Notes: generated by a model from the letters alone, not told the origin. A stretch of DNA of 64,000 nt from JAEUOS01 sp964470865 (GCA_964470865.1 CAYYFR010000003.1:25709-89708); one strand, 5' to 3'. Shown: positions 27,544 to 36,232, counted from the stretch's first letter. A program made the numbers and translations.

Positions 27544-29418
27544 TCAAGCGGCCTTGGTGGAATACATGGATTCGATCAGGTCGCGATACTTCTCGCCGAC
27601 CAATTTGCGCTTGAGCTTCATGGTCGGGGTGAGTTCCTCGTCTTCCGGAGTCAGCTTGTTTTCGATCAGGCGGAACTGCTTGATCTGTTCAACGCGCGCA
27701 AACAGTTTGTTGACCTTCTCGACTTCCTCACCGATCAGGTTGACCACTTCCGGGCGGCGTGTGAGGCTCTTGTAGTCGGAAAACGGAATCGAGTGTTCCT
27801 GCGCCCATTGCTCGACATTTTCATGGTCAATCATCACCAGGCATGCAAGAAAGGCACGTTTGTCGCCGATGACCACGGTGTCGGTGATGTAGGGGCTGAA
27901 CTTGAGCTGGTTTTCGAGTTCGGACGGGGTGATGTTCTTGCCGCCCGCGGTGATGATGATGTCTTTCATGCGGTCGGTAATGTAGAAGTAGCCGTCGCTG
28001 TCGACCCGGCCGACGTCGCCGGTATGCAGCCAGCCATCGCGGATGGTCTCGGCGGTTTTCTCGGGCAGATTCAGGTAACCCATGAAGACGCTGTCGCCCT
28101 TGACCAGCAATTCGCCTTCTGCGGATACCTTGACCTCGGCATGGCGGGTGGCGATGCCGATCGAGCCGGGCTTGATCCGCTCGACCGGGTTGGAGGTGAC
28201 CGCACCGCAGCTTTCGGTCATGCCCCATACCTCGACCATGTTGAGGCCCAAAGCCATGTACCAGCGCACCAGATCCGGCGCAATCGGCGCCGCACCGGTC
28301 AGCAGGAAACGCGCGCGGTGCACGCCGATCATGCGACGGATATTGTCGAGCACGAGAAAACGCGCCAGTTTGAACACGACGTCAAGCCCGGCGGGCACCG
28401 CTTTGCCTTCCTCGATCAGCTTGGCACGCTTCAAGCCGACGCCAATTGCCCAGGCGTAGGCGGCCTGCTGCGATTTGGTCGATTCACGAATGCGGATCAG
28501 CACGCTCGAATAGAACTTTTCCCACACCCGAGGTACGGCGGTGAACGTGGTGGGCTGGATTTCGCGCACGTTCTCAGGCACGGTGTCCGGGTTCTCGACG
28601 AAATTGATGATGCTGCCGGTCATCAGCGGAAAGTACTCGCCGCCCATGCGCTCCGCGATGTGGCAAAGCGGCAGAAAAGCCATGCGCTCGTCGCTATCGC
28701 TTTGTGGCGCGAAGTCGTTGTAGGCGTGGCATGTATAGATGATGTTCCGGTGCGAGATCATCGCGCCCTTGGGCTTGCCGGTCGTGCCCGAGGTGTACAC
28801 CAGGATCGCAAGATCCTCGGGCTTGCGCGCATTCACGCGTTCTTCGAGCAAGCCCGGATGCGCGGCGTGATGCGCGCGTCCCAGGCTACGCAGTGCCTCG
28901 AAACTCATGACCTGCGGATCATCCAGCTCGCGCAGGCCTTCCATATCGAACACGATGATCTTGCGTAACAGTGGCAGACCGGCACGAACCTCGAGGGCCT
29001 TGTCAAGCTGCTCCTCGTCTTCGACAAACAGGTAAACCGAGGAAGAGTCGGCGCACAGGTATTTGACTTGCGTCGATGCGTCGGTCGGGTAGATTCCGTT
29101 GACCACGCCGCCTGCGGATAGCGCGCCCAGGTCGGCATAGACCCACTCGCGGTTGGTGTTGGACAACACTGAAGCGACTTCGCCGGGCTGGTAGCCCAGG
29201 GCCGCGAGGCCCATCGCCACTTCGCGCACGATCTCGCCGATCGCGGTCCAGGACATCGGCTTCCAGATGCCGAAATCCTTTTGGCGCAACGCCACCTGAT
29301 TGCCGCGGCGCGCCACACCGTCCCAGAACATTACCGGCACCGTATCGCCGCGTGCAAGGCCGGCACCGCTCGTCGCCTGTGGTGCAAACCCTGCGCTGTG
29401 GAATCGAGTACCAAGCAT
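27544..29418 (-). CDS. Long-chain acyl-CoA synthetase-like AMP-binding enzyme
   Basis: A 624-residue adenylate-forming ligase that activates a carboxylic acid to an acyl-CoA. The phosphate loop YTSGTTGKPKGA, the adenine motif EVWGMTE and the hinge motif DGWLHTGD followed by DRMKDIIITAGGKNI are all present. The length and inserts match the FAA1/COG1022 group. The start at 29418 has an upstream GGAG with good spacing and begins MLGTRFHSAGF. It probably forms an operon with the binding-protein gene downstream. Confidence 0.93.
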   Translation of the reverse strand: MLGTRFHSAGFAPQATSGAGLARGDTVPVMFWDGVARRGNQVALRQKDFGIWKPMSWTAIGEIVREVAMGLAALGYQPGEVASVLSNTNREWVYADLGALSAGGVVNGIYPTDASTQVKYLCADSSSVYLFVEDEEQLDKALEVRAGLPLLRKIIVFDMEGLRELDDPQVMSFEALRSLGRAHHAAHPGLLEERVNARKPEDLAILVYTSGTTGKPKGAMISHRNIIYTCHAYNDFAPQSDSDERMAFLPLCHIAERMGGEYFPLMTGSIINFVENPDTVPENVREIQPTTFTAVPRVWEKFYSSVLIRIRESTKSQQAAYAWAIGVGLKRAKLIEEGKAVPAGLDVVFKLARFLVLDNIRRMIGVHRARFLLTGAAPIAPDLVRWYMALGLNMVEVWGMTESCGAVTSNPVERIKPGSIGIATRHAEVKVSAEGELLVKGDSVFMGYLNLPEKTAETIRDGWLHTGDVGRVDSDGYFYITDRMKDIIITAGGKNITPSELENQLKFSPYITDTVVIGDKRAFLACLVMIDHENVEQWAQEHSIPFSDYKSLTRRPEVVNLIGEEVEKVNKLFARVEQIKQFRLIENKLTPEDEELTPTMKLKRKLVGEKYRDLIESMYSTKAA

Positions 29419-29687
29419 GACTGTCTCCGGACTCCCTGGTTCGACTGAAGCAGCCAAAGGGTATGTTTTGTTTGTAGCGCTACGTCGGACGGGATTTTGG
29501 CTGGTTATGTGCGAGTGCGCAATACGCGAGCAGTCGCTTAGTCGTTTCTTGCGGGAAAACCCTTAAATTCTGAACGAGTAGGCTGGTCGTCCAAAAATTC
29601 GTGAGCCGGATGTTGCGCGACAGGTCACGCTTTGCATTTGCCGCCGCAACCTACACCTAAGTCTCCAAGGAACGCTGTTCGGATTCG

Positions 29688-31487
29688 TCAGCGCGCCAAC
29701 TCCAGCAGTTCGCTTCCGTAGCGTTCGAGTTTTTTGACCCCAATGCCCGGTATTTCGCCGAGTTCATCGAGACTGCGCGGGATTCTGTGCGCGATCTCGG
29801 CCAAGGTACTGTCGTGAAAGATCACGAACGCGGGAACCCCATGCTGTTGGGCGGTGGCAAGGCGCCAGGCGCGCAATTTGGCAAGCAAACCGGCGCTGCC
29901 CGGATCCGCTGGACGAGTGTTTTGCGCAGTCGTGCCAGACTTTGTGCGGCGCCGCTTCGGTTGCGTCCCAGGGGCTTGCTCGCGCAATGCGACCTGCGTT
30001 TCCCCCTTGAGCACCGCGCGCGCGGTGGCGGTGAGCTTGAACGCGCCGTAGGCTTCGGTGTCGACCACCAAGTGCCCGCTGGCGACCAAATGCCGGAACA
30101 GAGAGCGCCACTGGGTTTCACTCCAGTCGGCGCCAACGCCGAAGGTCTTGAGCGCGTCATGCCCGAATTGGCGAACGCGGTCGGTCGGCTTGCCGCGCAG
30201 AACGTCGATCAGGTGCACGGCCCCGAAGCGCTGGCCGGTGCGAAACACCGCCGACAGGGCCTTTTGCGCGGCTTCGGTCGCGTCCACCACGGTGGGTGGA
30301 GCAAGGCAATTGTCGCAATTGCCGCACGGCTCACTGGCTTCGTCAAAATAGTTGAGCAGGCGCACGCGCCGGCATCCGGCGCTTTCCGCAAGACCGACCA
30401 GCGCATCGAGTTTGACGCGCGACACCCGCTTGAATGCGTCGTCGGCCTCCGACTCTTCGATCATGCGGCGCTGCTGAACCACGTCGGCCAGGCCGTAGGC
30501 CATCCAGGCATCCGCCGGCTGCCCATCGCGTCCAGCGCGACCGGTTTCCTGATAGTAGGCCTCGATGCTCTTGGGCAGGTCGAGATGTGCAACAAAGCGA
30601 ACGTCCGGCTTGTCGATGCCCATGCCGAAGGCAATGGTGGCGGTCATCACCATGCCTTCGCCGTTGACAAACAGGGTTTGGTGGCTTGCGCGCACTGCGG
30701 TGTCAAGGCCGGCGTGATAGGGAAGCGCATCGATGCCGCGAGCGGCAAGCCAGGTTGCGGTTTCCTCGACCTTCTTGCGGGAAAGGCAATAAACAATGCC
30801 GGAATCCCCGGCATGCCGGTTTTCGATGAAATCGAGCAGTTGTTCGCGCGGTGCCTGCTTTTCAACCACCGTATAGCGGATGTTCGGACGATCGAAGCTC
30901 GAAATGAAGACACGTGCGTCCTCAAGCTTCAAGCGCGTGATGATTTCGCGCCGGGTAATCTCGTCCGCCGTGGCGGTAAGGGCGATGCGCGGTATCGCGG
31001 GAAAGCGTTCGTGCAGTATCGACAATTCGATGTATTCGGGGCGAAAATCGTGTCCCCACTGCGAAACGCAATGCGCTTCATCGATAGCGAAAAGAGCGAT
31101 CTGCGAACGCTCGAGCAAAGCCAAGAAGCGCGGTGTCATCAGGCGTTCGGGCGCCACATAGAGCAAGCTGAGCGACCCGGCGGCGAATCTGCGCTCGACC
31201 GCAGCGGCTGCCGCGCTGTCAAGTGAGGAGTTGAGCGCCGCCGCGTCGACGCCCGCCTCGGTCAAGGCGGCCACCTGATCCTGCATCAAGGCGATCAGCG
31301 GCGACACCACCACCGCGCAGCCTGCCCGCATCAAGGCAGGTACTTGATAACAAAGGGATTTTCCGCCTCCGGTTGGCATCAGTACGAGGGCGTCGCCACC
31401 ATCGGCGACATGCTCGATGATGTCGGCTTGCCGATCCCGAAACGCCGGGAAGCCGAAAACCCGATTGAGAATTGAAAGCGCGTTCAT
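29688..31487 (-). CDS. recQ: ATP-dependent DNA helicase RecQ
   Basis: A 599-residue 3'-5' superfamily 2 helicase. Motifs: FR..Q upstream of motif I; Walker A TGGGKS (39-44); DEAH (136-139), followed by the aromatic-rich loop CVSQWGHDFRPEY; and motif VI QETGRAGRDG. The zinc-binding cysteine cluster ends CGNCDNC. An RQC winged helix and a C-terminal HRDC domain (about 525-599, ending IPGIGVKKLERYGSELLEL) complete the full-length architecture. It acts in recombination and fork repair. It is transcribed away from the tRNA cluster. Confidence 0.97.
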   Translation of the reverse strand: MNALSILNRVFGFPAFRDRQADIIEHVADGGDALVLMPTGGGKSLCYQVPALMRAGCAVVVSPLIALMQDQVAALTEAGVDAAALNSSLDSAAAAAVERRFAAGSLSLLYVAPERLMTPRFLALLERSQIALFAIDEAHCVSQWGHDFRPEYIELSILHERFPAIPRIALTATADEITRREIITRLKLEDARVFISSFDRPNIRYTVVEKQAPREQLLDFIENRHAGDSGIVYCLSRKKVEETATWLAARGIDALPYHAGLDTAVRASHQTLFVNGEGMVMTATIAFGMGIDKPDVRFVAHLDLPKSIEAYYQETGRAGRDGQPADAWMAYGLADVVQQRRMIEESEADDAFKRVSRVKLDALVGLAESAGCRRVRLLNYFDEASEPCGNCDNCLAPPTVVDATEAAQKALSAVFRTGQRFGAVHLIDVLRGKPTDRVRQFGHDALKTFGVGADWSETQWRSLFRHLVASGHLVVDTEAYGAFKLTATARAVLKGETQVALREQAPGTQPKRRRTKSGTTAQNTRPADPGSAGLLAKLRAWRLATAQQHGVPAFVIFHDSTLAEIAHRIPRSLDELGEIPGIGVKKLERYGSELLELAR

Positions 31488-31689
31488 GGACCGATTTTAG
31501 GGCCAGGGGGACGCAACATCGGCTCCGCATTGGGTTTACGGGTGAAATCCGTTGAAGCACCCGTTGTTGTTCCGCAACGCGGTCGAGGCGTAACCTGGCA
31601 GGGTGGGCCTGTATGGTGCGCGCGCCAAGTCGTTGATTCGGTTGTGAGTCGTCCGCACGCCCGCAGATTTGCCAAGAACCGCGGAAAGC

Positions 31690-31718
31690 TTGACCCCTGG
31701 TCAGAAATCCACGATAAT
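31690..31718 (+). promoter_or_regulatory. Sigma-70 promoter for the tRNA-Tyr/Gly/Thr-tuf unit
   Basis: TTGACC (31690-31695), a 17-bp spacer, then GATAAT (31713-31718). The -10 box ends 15 bp before the mature 5' end of tRNA-Tyr, the spacing expected for a stable-RNA promoter. Confidence 0.8.
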
Positions 31719-31732
31719 TTGAGGTTCGCTTC

Positions 31733-31818
31733 GGTGGGGTGGCCGAGTGGTTAATGGCAGCAGACTGTAAATCTGCCCTCTAACGAGTACGCTGGTTCGA
31801 ATCCAGCCCCCACCACCA
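31733..31818 (+). tRNA. tRNA-Tyr (GTA)
   Basis: An 86-nt class II tRNA with encoded CCA. The acceptor stem GGTGGGG pairs with CCCCACC (31808-31814). The anticodon GTA is at 31767-31769 in a CTGTAAA loop, and a long variable arm follows. The T arm is CTGG-TTCGAAT-CCAG. First gene of the tRNA-tuf operon. Confidence 0.97.
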
Positions 31819-31866
31819 GCGCGCTTGCTCGCCGACTTTTTGCGGCACGTGAAGGTGGCGTAGTTT

Positions 31867-31940
31867 GCGGGTGTAGCTCAATGGTAGAGCAGAAGCCTTC
31901 CAAGCTTACGACGAGGGTTCGATTCCCTTCACCCGCTCCA
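31867..31940 (+). tRNA. tRNA-Gly (TCC)
   Basis: A 74-nt tRNA with encoded CCA. Acceptor GCGGGTG pairs with CACCCGC (31930-31936). The anticodon TCC is at 31899-31901 in the loop CTTCCAA. The T loop TTCGATT is normal. Confidence 0.97.
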
Positions 31941-31985
31941 TCGGCGGCAACGCGGCGCGGTCTGAAAGGTAGTTGCGGTAGAAAG

Positions 31986-32060
31986 GCCCATGTAGCTCAG
32001 TGGCAGAGCACTCCCTTGGTAAGGGAGAGGTCATGTGTTCAATCCACATCATGGGCACCA
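31986..32060 (+). tRNA. tRNA-Thr (GGT)
   Basis: A 75-nt tRNA with encoded CCA. Acceptor GCCCATG pairs with CATGGGC (32050-32056). Anticodon stem CTCCC/GGGAG encloses TTGGTAA, with anticodon GGT at 32018-32020. It directly precedes tuf, as in the E. coli thrT-tufB arrangement. Confidence 0.97.
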
Positions 32061-32139
32061 TCAGTTTCGGGTGTCGGGCGCCGCGGGTAGGCGCGCTTCG
32101 CATAGTGATCCGGTTTGGTTCTTTTTCGGGTAGGTAATC

Positions 32140-32383
32140 ATGGCCAAGAGCAAGTTTGAGCGGACGAAGCCGCATGTGAATGTAGGGACGATAGNNNNNN
32201 NNNNNNNNNNNNNNNNNNNNNNNNNNNNNNNNNNNNNNNNNNNNNNNNNNNNNNNNNNNNNNNNNNNNNNNNNNNNNNNNNNNNNNNNNNNNNNCGATTG
32301 CGATGGAGCAGGGCTTGCGCTTCGCCATTCGCGAAGGCGGCCGCACCGTGGGTGCCGGCGTCGTCGCCAAAGTCATTCAGTAA
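32140..32383 (+). CDS. tuf: Elongation factor Tu, first copy, with internal assembly gap
   Basis: Only the ends are sequenced: 55 nt encoding MAKSKFERTKPHVNVGTI, then 100 N, then 89 nt encoding the last ~28 residues and TAA. Compared with the intact copy at 48237-49427, 1047 nt are missing, a whole number of codons. The sequenced parts differ from the other copy by a single silent base (GTG for GTC) and by the stop codon (TAA for TAG), so the copies are nearly identical. Position after tRNA-Thr and before tRNA-Trp-secE is the classic tufB site. The gene is surely intact in the organism. Confidence 0.93.
32195..32294. other. Assembly gap of 100 N inside tuf
   Basis: Exactly 100 N, the conventional placeholder for a gap of unknown size. 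The true missing sequence should be about 1047 nt. All coordinates to the right are therefore shifted relative to the real chromosome. Confidence 0.98.
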
Positions 32384-32486
32384 GGATTTTCGGTGTATTA
32401 GCTTCCTGTGAATCGCCGATGGTTTTCGTGATTAACGGGAAGTCAGCCCGCTCGGAAGAGGGCTTGCGTTTTCGAGCGGTATTTTT

Positions 32487-32562
32487 AGGGGCGTAGCTCA
32501 ATTGGCAGAGCGACGGTCTCCAAAACCGTAGGTTGGGGGTTCGATTCCCTCCGCCCCTGCCA
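32487..32562 (+). tRNA. tRNA-Trp (CCA)
   Basis: A 76-nt tRNA with encoded CCA. Acceptor AGGGGCG pairs with CGCCCCT (32552-32558). The anticodon CCA is at 32520-32522 in loop CTCCAAA. It leads the secE-nusG unit and lies 103 bp after the tuf stop. Confidence 0.97.
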
Positions 32563-32607
32563 GGTTCGGGAAGTTGGCCGATCCGGGCGCCAAGTTGAAG
32601 ATGAACC

Positions 32608-32958
32608 GTGGATAAAGTAAAGCTGGGATTGGCCATTGTGCTGGTGTGTGCCGGAGTAGGCTGTTTCTACTACTTCAGAGAGCAGGCACTGGTGCTGCGT
32701 GTCCTGTACGTGATCGGCGGCATTGCTGCTGGCGCGGCAGTTGCGTGGTTTACCGTGCCGGGTCAGGAGTTCTACGCATTCGCTCGCGACGCCTGGAGCG
32801 AAACCAGGAAGGTGGTCTGGCCGACCCGCAAGGAAGCGTTGCAAACCACCGCTGCAGTATTCGGTTTCGTGTTTGTAATGGCCTTGTTTCTCTGGCTGAC
32901 CGACAAGGGCCTCGAGTGGGCGTTGTACGACCTGATTTTGGGGTGGAAAAAAGCATGA
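32608..32958 (+). CDS. secE: Preprotein translocase subunit SecE
   Basis: A 116-residue three-helix SecE of the E. coli type. Helices lie at about 5-22, 31-50 and 86-105. Between the second and third is the conserved amphipathic region with SETRKVVWPTRKEA (69-82), which clamps SecY. The start is GTG at 32608. Its stop codon overlaps the nusG start (ATGA at 32955-32958). Confidence 0.96.
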   Translation: MDKVKLGLAIVLVCAGVGCFYYFREQALVLRVLYVIGGIAAGAAVAWFTVPGQEFYAFARDAWSETRKVVWPTRKEALQTTAAVFGFVFVMALFLWLTDKGLEWALYDLILGWKKA

Positions 32959-33515
32959 CTTCGGCAACTCCGCAAGTAGCCTCTGGCAAGCGCTGGTATG
33001 TGGTGCATGCCTACTCGGGATTCGAGAAAAGCGTGCAGCGCGCGCTCGAGGAACGCATCAACCGCGCCAACATGCAGGAGCGATTCGGGCGCATCATGGT
33101 GCCGGTCGAGGAAGTGGTCGAACTCAAGGGCGGCCAGAAGAGTATCTCGGAGCGCAAGTTTTTCCCCGGCTATCTGTTGGTCGAGATGGAGATGAGCGAC
33201 GAGACCTGGCACCTGGTGAAGAACACCAACAAGGTCACCGGTTTCGTAGGTGGCAGTGGGAACCGCCCCACGCCGATCTCGCAAAAAGAAGTCGACAAGA
33301 TCATGGCGCAGATGCAGGAGGGCGCCGAGAAGCCGCGGCCCAAAGTGCTCTTCGAGGTCGGCGAGATGGTGCGTGTCAAGGAGGGCCCGTTCACCGATTT
33401 CAACGGCAATGTCGAGGAAGTGAACTACGACAAGAACAAGCTGAAGGTCACAGTCACCATCTTCGGCCGCGCTACGCCGGTCGAACTGGATTTCGCACAG
33501 GTCGAGAAGCAGTAA
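32955..33515 (+). CDS. nusG: Transcription termination/antitermination factor NusG
   Basis: A 186-residue protein with the N-terminal NGN domain that binds the RNA polymerase clamp (KRWYVVHAYSGFEKSV near the start; FPGYLLVEM) and a C-terminal KOW domain (GEMVRVKEGPFTDFNGNVEEV). It couples transcription to ribosomes or Rho. The ATG overlaps the secE stop by 4 nt; upstream in-frame codons belong to the secE region and are not used. Confidence 0.97.
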   Translation: MTSATPQVASGKRWYVVHAYSGFEKSVQRALEERINRANMQERFGRIMVPVEEVVELKGGQKSISERKFFPGYLLVEMEMSDETWHLVKNTNKVTGFVGGSGNRPTPISQKEVDKIMAQMQEGAEKPRPKVLFEVGEMVRVKEGPFTDFNGNVEEVNYDKNKLKVTVTIFGRATPVELDFAQVEKQ

Positions 33516-33540
33516 CGGGCATTGGTGAATTTTAGGGGTT

Positions 33541-33567
33541 GAAGAGCCCCCGGCAGTCAAGCTCTTC
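33541..33567 (+). promoter_or_regulatory. Hairpin in the rplK leader, candidate L1 operator
   Basis: GAAGAGC (33541-33547) and GCTCTTC (33561-33567) form a perfect 7-bp stem 26 nt after nusG. No T-tract follows, so it is not a simple terminator. In E. coli, L1 represses its own operon by binding the rplK leader; this may be the counterpart, but I have not matched the L1 consensus. Confidence 0.3.
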
Positions 33568-33676
33568 AGGTCTTTGGCGGATACCGCAAAATTCGCCAAG
33601 AGGAGCGCAAGTAGTCAGTCATCCACATGGGCGACACGAAAGCGCGCTGGTACTCAACCGCAAGAGGAGCCAATTC

Positions 33677-34108
33677 ATGGCCAAGAAAATCGTCGGCTAC
33701 GTAAAGCTGCAGGTGCCTGCCGGCAAAGCCAACCCGTCCCCACCGATTGGCCCGGCATTGGGTCAGCGTGGCCTAAACATCATGGAATTCTGCAAGGCGT
33801 TCAATGCCGCCACGCAGAAACTCGAGCCCGGGCTGCCAATCCCGGTGGTGATCACGGCTTATGCGGACAAGAGCTTCACTTTCATCACCAAGACTCCGCC
33901 GGCTTCGATTTTGATCAAGAAAGCCGCGAAGATCGAGAAGGGCTCGTCAAAACCGCATTCTGACAAGGTTGGCAAGATCACCCGCGCGCAAGCCGAAGAG
34001 ATCGCCAAGACCAAAATGCCTGACCTGACTGCCGCCGACCTGGAAGCTGCAGTGCGCACTGTCGCCGGTTCGGCGCGCAGCATGGGCATCACCGTGGAGG
34101 GACTCTGA
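33677..34108 (+). CDS. rplK: 50S ribosomal protein L11
   Basis: 143 residues. The N-terminal domain carries the proline-rich PAGKANPSPPIGPALGQRG stretch that contacts the stringent factor and thiopeptide site. The C-terminal rRNA-binding domain follows with GSSKPHSDKVGKIT and ends SARSMGITVEG. The start at 33677 follows AGAGGAGC. L11 forms the base of the GTPase-associated stalk. rplA begins 2 nt later. Confidence 0.98.
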   Translation: MAKKIVGYVKLQVPAGKANPSPPIGPALGQRGLNIMEFCKAFNAATQKLEPGLPIPVVITAYADKSFTFITKTPPASILIKKAAKIEKGSSKPHSDKVGKITRAQAEEIAKTKMPDLTAADLEAAVRTVAGSARSMGITVEGL

Positions 34109-34109
34109 G

Positions 34110-34805
34110 ATGGCAAATCTAACCAAGCGTCAAAAGGCCCTGAAGCCGAAAGTCGACCGCACCAAGAACTACCCCTTGACCGATGCGCTTTCCATTGCCA
34201 AGGACACAGCCACGGCCAAATTCAACGAATCGATCGATGTCGCGGTCATGCTTGGCGTCGATGCCAAGAAGTCCGACCAGACCGTGCGCGGAGCCGTTGT
34301 GATGCCTTCGGGTACTGGCAAGTCGGTGCGGGTGGCGGTTTTTGCCCAGGGCGACAAGGCTGATCAAGCCAGAGCTGCGGGCGCGGATATCGTGGGTCTG
34401 GATGATCTGGCCGAGAAGATCAAGGCAGGCCAGATGGATTTCGATGTCGTGATCGCCACACCGGACACCATGCGCGTGGTCGGTACCCTTGGGCAGATTC
34501 TCGGCCCGCGCGGGCTGATGCCCAATCCCAAGGTTGGTACCGTGACCCCGAATGTCGGTGAAGCCGTCAAGAACGCCAAGGCGGGTCAAGTGCAGTACCG
34601 CACCGACAAGAACGGCATCATTCAGTGCACAGTCGGTCGCGCCAATTTCACGGTTGACCAGTTGAAGATCAATGTTCTTGCACTGGTCGATGCTCTCAAC
34701 AAGTCGAAGCCGGCGGCGTCGAAGGGCGTTTACTTGAGGAAGATTTCAGTTTCCAGCACCATGGGTGTGGGCATCCGAGTGGATTCCCAGACACTAACTG
34801 CCTAG
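34110..34805 (+). CDS. rplA: 50S ribosomal protein L1
   Basis: 231 residues, normal length. It contains the conserved GPRGLMPNPKVGTVT segment and the early FNESIDVAVMLGVDAKK motif. L1 binds the E-site stalk of 23S rRNA and typically autorepresses the rplK-rplA pair. The ATG follows rplK by 1 nt, so translation is coupled. Confidence 0.98.
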   Translation: MANLTKRQKALKPKVDRTKNYPLTDALSIAKDTATAKFNESIDVAVMLGVDAKKSDQTVRGAVVMPSGTGKSVRVAVFAQGDKADQARAAGADIVGLDDLAEKIKAGQMDFDVVIATPDTMRVVGTLGQILGPRGLMPNPKVGTVTPNVGEAVKNAKAGQVQYRTDKNGIIQCTVGRANFTVDQLKINVLALVDALNKSKPAASKGVYLRKISVSSTMGVGIRVDSQTLTA

Positions 34806-35188
34806 GAAGGAAAGTTTTTGGAGCGCGTGCCGTGGGTGCGTGTTCAAACCATCTTTGGGCCGTTGCGTGAGACCTGATTCCGTTTTTTCGGCGCCGGCAA
34901 ACGCAACGGGTTATCAAAGACCGTAGGGACGGCGAGTCGGCAGTGTGAACATCGCGGCAACCGGATGCGGGCGGGAAAACCGCCGGGTCTCGAAATTGCG
35001 GTGGTGTCGGTCAAGCCGTTTAATCGATCCGCAAGGGTCGCTCTACGCAGATGGCGTTCCCGATCAGTTTTCGGTCGCCGTGTTGTCAACGGTGGGGCAA
35101 TTGCTCCGGGTCGTTTCCGGAACGTGCTTTCACCACTGCCGTAAGCGGCCATTTGGCTGCCAGGGCAGGCTTAACAAGGAGCAGGACC
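34806..35188 (+). promoter_or_regulatory. rplA-rplJ intergenic region with long hairpin, candidate L10 leader
   Basis: 383 bp without a gene. A hairpin spans 34853-34919: outer arm CTTTG (34853) with CAAAG (34915), and inner arm CCGTTGCGT (34860) with ACGCAACGG (34901), both perfect. Downstream is GC-rich, structured sequence up to the rplJ ribosome site AAGGAG (35176-35181). In E. coli this region holds the rplJ promoter/leader and the L10-L12 operator. I see no clear -35/-10 pair. Confidence 0.45.
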
Positions 35189-35719
35189 GTGGGTCTCAAA
35201 CTGTCGGAAAAGCAGGCGGTCGTTACCGAAATCTCTGGCGTCGTCGCCAAGGCCTCGGTGATTGTGGTCGCCGAGTACCGTGGTCTGGAAGTGGGCAAGA
35301 TTACGGTTTTGCGCAGGCAGGCGCGTGAATCCGGCGTGTACTTGCGTGTGCTAAAGAACAGCCTTGCGCGCCGTGCGGTCGAAGGTACCCCCTTCGCGCT
35401 GCTGGCCGACAAGATGGTGGGTCCCCTGATTTACGGGATATCCACCGATCCTGTCGCCGCCGCAAAGGTGTTGAACGGCTTTGCCAAAGATAACGACAAG
35501 CTCGTTATCAAGGCGGGTGCGATGGCGAATTACCTGATGGACGTGAATGGCGTGAAAGCGCTTGCCACCATGCCGTCGCGGGAGGAATTGCTGTCGACCC
35601 TACTTGGCACGATGCAGGCGCCGATCACGCAGTTTGTCCGTACGCTGAACGAAGTTCCGACCAAATTCGTGCGCGGCTTAGCTGCCGTGCGTGATGCCAA
35701 GGAACCCGCCAGCGTATAA
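35189..35719 (+). CDS. rplJ: 50S ribosomal protein L10
   Basis: 176 residues, anchoring L7/L12 dimers to the stalk. It begins GLKLSEKQAVVTEI with a GTG start 7 nt after AAGGAG. The frame runs upstream to 35051, but those residues lack homology. The C-terminal helix binds L7/L12. It is followed after 129 nt by rplL. Confidence 0.97.
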   Translation: MGLKLSEKQAVVTEISGVVAKASVIVVAEYRGLEVGKITVLRRQARESGVYLRVLKNSLARRAVEGTPFALLADKMVGPLIYGISTDPVAAAKVLNGFAKDNDKLVIKAGAMANYLMDVNGVKALATMPSREELLSTLLGTMQAPITQFVRTLNEVPTKFVRGLAAVRDAKEPASV

Positions 35720-35848
35720 ACCCCGCCGACCTGCCGCAGTCGATCGGCCCGGTAGGCTGGTTGAAAGCTGCGAACAGGCGAGGCGGACACGACAAAACCT
35801 AGCCACTTTCGGAATCAATCAAACCTTTACTGAAATCTGGAGTCAATC

Positions 35849-36223
35849 ATGGCAGTGAGCAAAGCAGAAATTCTTGACGCAATCGCAGGTATGACCGTTC
35901 TGGACCTCTCCGAGCTGATCAAGGAGATGGAAGCGAAGTTTGGCGTGTCGGCAGCCGCAGCCGCGGTGGCGGTCGCCGCGCCGACCGCAGCCGCACCGGC
36001 GGCCGAGGTGCAAACCGAATTTACGGTGATTCTGGTCGCCGCTGGCGAAAAGAAGGTCGAGGCGATCAAGGTGGTGCGTGCCGCCACCGGACTGGGCCTC
36101 AAGGAAGCCAAGGATCTGGTCGACGGTGCACCGAAAGCGGTCAAGGAAGGCATCAACAAGGCCGATGCGGACGCACTCAAGAAGCAACTGGAAGACGTCG
36201 GCGCGAAAGTCGAAGTCAAGTAA
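35849..36223 (+). CDS. rplL: 50S ribosomal protein L7/L12
   Basis: 124 residues. An N-terminal dimerisation domain (ILDAIAGMTVLDLSELIKEM) is joined by an alanine-rich hinge (about 33-50) to the factor-binding C-terminal domain, which starts EFTVIL and contains KVVRAATGLGLKEAKDLV. It recruits EF-Tu, EF-G and IF2. The hinge is unusually Ala/Val/Pro-rich but of normal length. Confidence 0.98.
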   Translation: MAVSKAEILDAIAGMTVLDLSELIKEMEAKFGVSAAAAAVAVAAPTAAAPAAEVQTEFTVILVAAGEKKVEAIKVVRAATGLGLKEAKDLVDGAPKAVKEGINKADADALKKQLEDVGAKVEVK

Positions 36224-36232
36224 TCAAGCGTG

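Noticed and set aside
27505..28968. 487-aa plus-strand frame across the acyl-CoA ligase
   Set aside because: The minus-strand ligase has complete adenylation motifs; this frame is a His/Arg/Gln-rich complement artefact.
29787..31226. 479-aa plus-strand frame across recQ
   Set aside because: recQ is intact on the other strand and this frame lacks recognisable motifs.
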